Positions 59,568-64,000 of a DNA stretch of 64,000 nt are shown here, piece after piece. The notes below the pieces were generated by a model. The model was not told where the DNA came from. It searched no databases and saw nothing but the letters and a program-made list of their open reading frames with translations. This DNA is from Pseudotabrizicola sp051200875. Its GTDB lineage: Bacteria > Pseudomonadota > Alphaproteobacteria > Rhodobacterales > Rhodobacteraceae. Positions within the stretch are counted from its first letter, which is position 1; each line of letters opens with the position of its first letter. The translations under genes were made by a program, and so were the position numbers. Location: the NCBI RefSeq assembly GCF_051200875.1, contig NZ_CP195191.1, forward strand, positions 2,232,001 through 2,296,000. The letters run 5' to 3'.

Positions 59568-60395
59568 TCAGTCGCGCAGCAGTTCGTTGATCGAGGTCTT
59601 TGAGCGGGTCTGGGCGTCGACCTTTTTCACGATCACCGCGCAGTAGAGGTTGATGCCGTTCTTCGAGGGCATCGAGCCTGCGACGACGACCGAGCCTGCA
59701 GGCACTTCGCCATAGGTGACAGCGCCGGTTTCACGGTCGACGATCTTGGTCGATTTGCCGATGAACACGCCCATGCCAAGGACCGAGCCTTCGCGCACGA
59801 TGCAGCCTTCGACGACCTCGGAGCGGGCACCGATAAAGCAGTTGTCTTCGATGATGGTGGGGCCAGCCTGCATCGGTTCCAAGACGCCGCCGATGCCGAC
59901 ACCGCCCGAGAGGTGCACGTTCTTGCCGATCTGGGCGCAAGAGCCGACGGTGGCCCAAGTGTCGACCATCGTGCCTTCATCGACAAAAGCGCCGAGGTTG
60001 ACGAAGGACGGCATGAGGACCACGCCCTTGGCGATATAGGCCGAGCGGCGGACAACGCAGTTCGGCACGGCGCGGAAGCCTGCGGCTTTCCACTGAGCCT
60101 CGCCCCAATGGGCGAACTTGCTGTCGACCTTGTCCCACCATGTGCCGCCCTGCGGGCCGTTCACATGCACTTCCATATCCTTGATGCGGAAGCCCAGAAG
60201 CACGGCTTTCTTGGCCCATTGGTTCACGTGCCAGTTGCCGTCGGCCTGACGTTCGGCCACGCGCAGTTTGCCGCTGTCCAATGCGGTCAGCGTGGCTTCG
60301 ATGGCGTCGCGCTGTTCGCCCTTGGTGTGCGGATTGATCCCGTCACGGGCCTCCCATGCGGCTTCGATGGCTTTTTCGAGATCGGCATATTGCAT
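59568..60395 (-). CDS. dapD: Tetrahydrodipicolinate N-succinyltransferase
   Basis: 275 residues, the normal DapD length. It transfers succinyl from succinyl-CoA to tetrahydrodipicolinate in the lysine/diaminopimelate pathway. The left-handed beta-helix hexapeptide repeats are visible in the middle (GVVLMPSFVNLGAFVDEGTM, IGKNVHLSGGVGIGGVLEPM, DNCFIGARSEVVEGCIVREG). The start ATG at 60395 gives MQYADLEKAIEAAWEARDGI; the frame is open upstream to 60560 but that part overlaps the opposite LOG gene. The pathway step before DapE is thus encoded nearby, with the Hint genes in between. Confidence 0.95.
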   Translation of the reverse strand: MQYADLEKAIEAAWEARDGINPHTKGEQRDAIEATLTALDSGKLRVAERQADGNWHVNQWAKKAVLLGFRIKDMEVHVNGPQGGTWWDKVDSKFAHWGEAQWKAAGFRAVPNCVVRRSAYIAKGVVLMPSFVNLGAFVDEGTMVDTWATVGSCAQIGKNVHLSGGVGIGGVLEPMQAGPTIIEDNCFIGARSEVVEGCIVREGSVLGMGVFIGKSTKIVDRETGAVTYGEVPAGSVVVAGSMPSKNGINLYCAVIVKKVDAQTRSKTSINELLRD

Positions 60396-60483
60396 GGCGT
60401 GCCCCTTTTTCGGTTGTGCTGTCGGGCCAAGGCTATAAGGCTTGAGACAGAACCACGCAATGCGCAGGCAGGACCATTTCCGT

Positions 60484-61305
60484 ATGAAAGACGACCCCCG
60501 CACCCATCCTTTCCGCGACAGCCAGCAGGATATTGCCGCAGCAGACCGGATTCCGGACACGCCACAGACCCGCGCCCCGGCCTATCGGCTGGCCTTTTCG
60601 GACAGTGACTTCATGCTGCGCGAGGAGTTGCGGCCGGTGCGGCTGCAATTGGAGTTGCTGAAGCCTCAACTGGTGATGGACGAACGCGGGATTGAAAGCA
60701 CCATCGTGATGTTCGGCGGCGCCCGGATTCCGGCACCCGAGAACAAGGACAAGGCCAAGACCCCGACGTTGGCCAAGCTGAGCGCCTATTACGAAGAGGC
60801 GCGGATTTTCGCCAAGCTGATGACCGAACGCAGCATGGCCAGCTATGGCCGTGAAAACGTGGTCATGACAGGCGGCGGGCCGGGCGTGATGGAGGCGGGC
60901 AATCGCGGCGCGCAAGAGGCAGGGGGGCAATCCATTGGGCTGAACATCGTTCTGCCGCATGAGCAGGCCCCGAACCCCTATGTGACGCCGGACCTGTGCT
61001 TCAACTTCCACTATTTCGCGATCCGGAAGATGCATTTCCTGATGCGGGCCAAGGCGGTCTGTGTCTTTCCCGGTGGCTTTGGCACGCTGGACGAGATGTT
61101 TGAAAGCCTGACGCTGATCCAGACGCAGCGGATGAAACCGATTCCCTTCCTTCTGTTCGGGAAGGAGTTCTGGGAAACCGTGATCAACTGGAAGGCTTTG
61201 GCCGAAGCAGGCACGATCAGCCCCGAGGATCTGGACCTGTTCCATTATGTCGAAACGGCAGATGAGGCCGTTGCCATCATCGACAACTTCAAACCCGCCT
61301 GCTGA
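60484..61305 (+). CDS. LOG-family protein (cytokinin riboside phosphohydrolase-like)
   Basis: 273 residues with the LOG/TIGR00730 motifs VMTGGGPGVMEAGNRGAQEA and VCVFPGGFGTLDEMFESLTL (PGGxGTxxE), in a Rossmann fold. The N-terminal 70 residues extend beyond plant-type LOG proteins, as is usual for the longer bacterial form. Members hydrolyse nucleoside 5'-monophosphates to base and ribose phosphate, so nucleotide salvage is likely. The ATG at 60484 (AGGA upstream) is chosen; in-frame starts at 60442 and 60460 are alternatives. It is divergent from dapD and convergent with tamB. Confidence 0.88.
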   Translation: MKDDPRTHPFRDSQQDIAAADRIPDTPQTRAPAYRLAFSDSDFMLREELRPVRLQLELLKPQLVMDERGIESTIVMFGGARIPAPENKDKAKTPTLAKLSAYYEEARIFAKLMTERSMASYGRENVVMTGGGPGVMEAGNRGAQEAGGQSIGLNIVLPHEQAPNPYVTPDLCFNFHYFAIRKMHFLMRAKAVCVFPGGFGTLDEMFESLTLIQTQRMKPIPFLLFGKEFWETVINWKALAEAGTISPEDLDLFHYVETADEAVAIIDNFKPAC

Positions 61306-61315
61306 AGCGGCAGGT

Positions 61316-61362
61316 TTAAGGCGTTTTGCGTCTGCTTAGGCTTTAGACGCGAAACGCCTTAA
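61316..61362. terminator. Bidirectional terminator between the LOG gene and tamB
   Basis: TTAAGGCGTTTTGCGTCT (61316-61333) pairs with AGACGCGAAACGCCTTAA (61345-61362) over 18 positions with a single G-T pair and an 11-base loop. The right arm covers the tamB stop codon. It is suitable for both convergent genes. Confidence 0.8.
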
Positions 61363-64000
61363 TAATCCTTCTCGTAGTAGATGCCGATGCCGGTGTCTCC
61401 GGTGTTGCCGACGCGGCCTTTGATGGTGACGTTCTTGGTCAGGTCCAGATTCAGGCTGATTTCGCTTTTGCCGTTCTGGTCGACAGTGACCTCGGTATAG
61501 AGGTTTTCGCCTAGGTATTTTCCGGCTTTCAGCTGGGTCGTTCCGTCTTCGGAGGTCTGCACGTCGAGGTCATCAAGCCCTGCGCCTTTGCGCAGTTTGG
61601 TGATGACACCCTCACCGCCACGACCGGCCAGCGTGGCGACGGCATTGGCCAGTTGCAAAGCCTGAAAGGCGGACAGGTTTTGCAGGCGTTTGCCAAAGAG
61701 GATTTGCGCGATCACCTCTTCTTCGGGCAACTCTGGCGAAGATGTGAAGGAGACATCCGGATCGGAGGCCTGGCCTTCGATCACCACATTGGCGGTGATG
61801 TAATCGGCCTGTGTGCTGGCCACCACGCGAAGGTAAGGGTCGAAGCTGCCTTCGAGTTGTAGCGTCGCCTCTGACAGGTCGAGCCTTCGGCCAAGAATTT
61901 CCAATCGGCCCCGGATCAGGCGGAACGCGCCCGAAGGGATGACATTGTCGGTTGTGCCAGACACGCGCAGCTCGCCGCCCAATTCCGCGTCAAGTCCCCG
62001 GCCACGAATGAACAAGCGGTTCGGGGCAGAGATCAAGAGATCAAGGCCATAGGGGCGGCTTGGCCCTGACGACGTGTCGGATGCGGCCGTATCCAGCAAA
62101 CCTGCACGGCGACGGGTTTCCCGCACTGCCCCCGGTTCATTGACATGCACGAGGCCTGACAAATCGCCAGCGGCACCTAGGCCCGTCGAGGCGATGCGAA
62201 TTTCCGTTTCTGGCAGGGCCACACGGCCCGAAAGCACGGCACCGCCCGTCAAAGGCCCGGCAAGGCGCAGTTCGCCATTCGCGCGGGTTTGGTAAAGTTG
62301 CGGGTCTTTCAGCACCACGCCGGAAAGGGTGATGCCAAGATCGGCATTGTATGGTGCGGTTGCACCGATCCCGCCCCGGACGCTGAGCCTGCCACCGGAC
62401 GAGACGCGCGAGGTGACATTGACATCTGCCTGCCCCACAGAGACGCCAATATCGGCATTCAATTCGGTCAGCGAGAAAGGCAGCGTCGCATCGGCAAGCC
62501 GCCCGTTCGACAGATTGACCCGCCCTGACAAGGAGGACAGGGCAAAGGGACCGTTCAGCCGCATGTCCAGCGAGACTGGGCCAGAAAGGACGCGCGTTCC
62601 CAGATAGGGGTTTGCAAGGCCTGCCTGCGCCGTGCCCGCGATGGCCAGATTGCCGCCCCGGAAATCACCGTTGATCTGCCCTTTGACGGTCGCGTTGATC
62701 TGCCCCGGCCCTGTGCCCGCAAGATCGACGGCGTAGCCATTGGCGCTTTCCTTGGCCGTGCCGCGCAACGTGACGGGGCCGGGAAATTCGGGCAGCAACA
62801 GTGCAAGGCTTGCCAGACGCGCGTCCAGAGTGAGCGCGTTTTCTCCGTTCGCCACCTGCCCCGATGCATTGGCCGAAAGCTGAGGGTTTTGAAGGTTGGC
62901 CGCATCGACACGGATTTGCCCGTCTTTGAGGCGGATCTGGGCGTCGACGGTTGTGGTCCCTGCCATCAGCGCATCCGCCTGCGACTGGCCGACACGCAGG
63001 TTCCGCGCAACCGAGGCAAGGCTTAGCGCCGCATCCTGCGGCGTCCCCTTTGCGGTGAAATCGACCTCGACTGCCCCGCCGAACCCCGTGCGAAGCGCCG
63101 AGAGGTCGGAAAGTGCCACGCGCCCGGTCACGTCGCTTTGGTTTTCCGCGTCCAGAAGTCCCTCAAGCCGGGCCCGGACATATTGCCCGTCGACCTGTGC
63201 TTCGGTCACCGTCAAGGCCGTGCCGTCAAGGTCAGCGACCAAGCGCGCCGTTGTCCGCCCGCGCAACAGCCCGTCTGCCTCGGGGATGCCAACGGTCAGG
63301 TCGGTGGTCACGGCATCAAGCGCGATGGCGGCTATTTCCGCAGAGCCTTGCACGGTGAAATCGGCACCGACCGCGCCGCCGAACGGGGCATGGACGACCG
63401 AGATATCCGAGAGTTCGACCCGCCCTTTCAGATCGCTGACAGAGGTGGAAACAACGCCGGTGGCCTGCGCCGTATAGGTTTTTCCGCGCAGATCGGCGCG
63501 CGTGATTTGCAGCGACTGATCTGTAATTGTGCCTTCGAAATCCAGAGAGGTTTGACCCTCTAGCAGTTGGTCGAGTTGCGAAATGGAAAGCCGAACATCC
63601 TGCGCCTGAATCTGGGCGGTCACATCGGCGCGCCCATTCAAAAGCGGGCCGGACAGCGTGGCCTTGCCCGACGCCTGCCCCCGATAATCGGGTCCAGCCA
63701 CCGACAGGTCGGAGACGGTGAAATTCAGGTCTGCCATCGCAAGGTCGGAGGCGAGGCTGCCGCTGCCATCGACGTTGACGGCCAAGGTTCGCAAGACCAG
63801 TTTCCGCAGATCGGTGCCGGTCGGGTCGCGCACAACAGTCAGATCAAGCACCGAGTTGCCGGCCAAAAGCCGGTCGACCTGTTCGATACCCAGACCGATG
63901 TCACGGCCAAGCACATTCACGTCCACATCGAAGTCGCCGCCCAAGGGGCTGCCCTGACCAGAGATCAGGATCTCGCCCGCGCCAGACAAAGGCCGCCCGG
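61359..64000 (-). CDS. tamB: Translocation and assembly module protein TamB-like, C-terminal part
   Basis: At least 880 residues, with the start beyond the right edge. Long runs of amphipathic beta strands (for example ITRADLRGKTYTAQATG and VTEAQVDGQYVRARLEG), built from many imperfect repeats, form the TamB/AsmA-like beta-taco. The final domain has the conserved DUF490 end: GGELRVSGTTDNVIPSGAF, RGRLEILGRRLDLSEATLQL, LPEEEVIAQILFGKRLQNLS, and TIKGRVGNTGDTGIGIYYEK. TamB spans the periplasm and moves phospholipids or helps outer-membrane assembly, usually with TamA, whose gene would be expected upstream, outside the window. Confidence 0.92.
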   Translation of the reverse strand, partial: GRPLSGAGEILISGQGSPLGGDFDVDVNVLGRDIGLGIEQVDRLLAGNSVLDLTVVRDPTGTDLRKLVLRTLAVNVDGSGSLASDLAMADLNFTVSDLSVAGPDYRGQASGKATLSGPLLNGRADVTAQIQAQDVRLSISQLDQLLEGQTSLDFEGTITDQSLQITRADLRGKTYTAQATGVVSTSVSDLKGRVELSDISVVHAPFGGAVGADFTVQGSAEIAAIALDAVTTDLTVGIPEADGLLRGRTTARLVADLDGTALTVTEAQVDGQYVRARLEGLLDAENQSDVTGRVALSDLSALRTGFGGAVEVDFTAKGTPQDAALSLASVARNLRVGQSQADALMAGTTTVDAQIRLKDGQIRVDAANLQNPQLSANASGQVANGENALTLDARLASLALLLPEFPGPVTLRGTAKESANGYAVDLAGTGPGQINATVKGQINGDFRGGNLAIAGTAQAGLANPYLGTRVLSGPVSLDMRLNGPFALSSLSGRVNLSNGRLADATLPFSLTELNADIGVSVGQADVNVTSRVSSGGRLSVRGGIGATAPYNADLGITLSGVVLKDPQLYQTRANGELRLAGPLTGGAVLSGRVALPETEIRIASTGLGAAGDLSGLVHVNEPGAVRETRRRAGLLDTAASDTSSGPSRPYGLDLLISAPNRLFIRGRGLDAELGGELRVSGTTDNVIPSGAFRLIRGRLEILGRRLDLSEATLQLEGSFDPYLRVVASTQADYITANVVIEGQASDPDVSFTSSPELPEEEVIAQILFGKRLQNLSAFQALQLANAVATLAGRGGEGVITKLRKGAGLDDLDVQTSEDGTTQLKAGKYLGENLYTEVTVDQNGKSEISLNLDLTKNVTIKGRVGNTGDTGIGIYYEKDY

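Overview
The window looks like chromosomal DNA of an alphaproteobacterium, most likely a Rhodobacterales/Paracoccaceae member. The evidence is GC-rich coding sequence, tripartite tricarboxylate transporters, a complete tad/cpa pilus locus, Hint-domain proteins, housekeeping dapD/dapE/tamB genes, and a GAAC-N7-GAAC SOS box of the alphaproteobacterial type in front of an error-prone polymerase gene. No rRNA, tRNA or CRISPR array was seen.

Catabolic half (1-31 kb). Module A (1-7.7 kb) has a three-gene TTT transporter (tctABC) divergent from an IclR regulator, an aldehyde dehydrogenase, a HAD phosphatase-like protein and a class III aminotransferase; the 5' end of another aminotransferase lies at the left edge. 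Two matching palindromes sit just downstream of the -10 elements of two predicted module A promoters, and they are probably the IclR operators. Next come two convergent MarR genes and a homogentisate pathway (7.8-15.3 kb): maiA divergent from hmgA-fahA-MBL-FAD monooxygenase-DUF2783, with a palindromic operator placed between the -35 and -10 of hmgA. On the minus strand at 15.3-22 kb is a tightly overlapping operon of a LuxR regulator, a substrate-binding protein, LivGFHM and a histone-deacetylase-like amidohydrolase. Module B (23-30.9 kb) is a diverged paralogue of module A: MBL hydrolase, aldehyde dehydrogenase, tctABC, IclR and aminotransferase. It is bounded by two decayed IS6-type transposase genes in the same orientation.

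Mobile-element debris (30.9-35 kb). A 2 kb stretch without recognisable genes contains an orphan promoter plus terminator that could express a small RNA of about 60 nt. It is followed by an AlpA-type regulator, a RepA-like AAA ATPase, and a cluster of ACTGCGG repeats that includes a perfect 13-bp inverted repeat. A membrane protein resembling a catalytically dead M50 protease follows.

Tad pilus locus (36.2-48.7 kb). The order is tadD-like lipoprotein, cpaA, tadG, flp, cpaB, cpaC, small lipoprotein, two tadE/F-like pseudopilins, cpaE, an L,D-transpeptidase, cpaF, tadB and tadC. The L,D-transpeptidase gene between cpaE and cpaF is overlapped and probably translationally coupled. The flp leader holds helically phased A-tracts and a terminator-like hairpin.

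Right end (48.8-64 kb). This part holds ybaK, a small pseudogene, an LLM flavin monooxygenase, dnaE2 with an SOS box but an apparently shortened C-terminus, an AT-rich PIN-like orphan, a GNAT gene overlapping dapE, a pair of Hint-domain genes of which the second lacks the catalytic Cys, a short conserved hypothetical, dapD, a LOG-family gene and the 3' part of a tamB-like gene that runs off the window.
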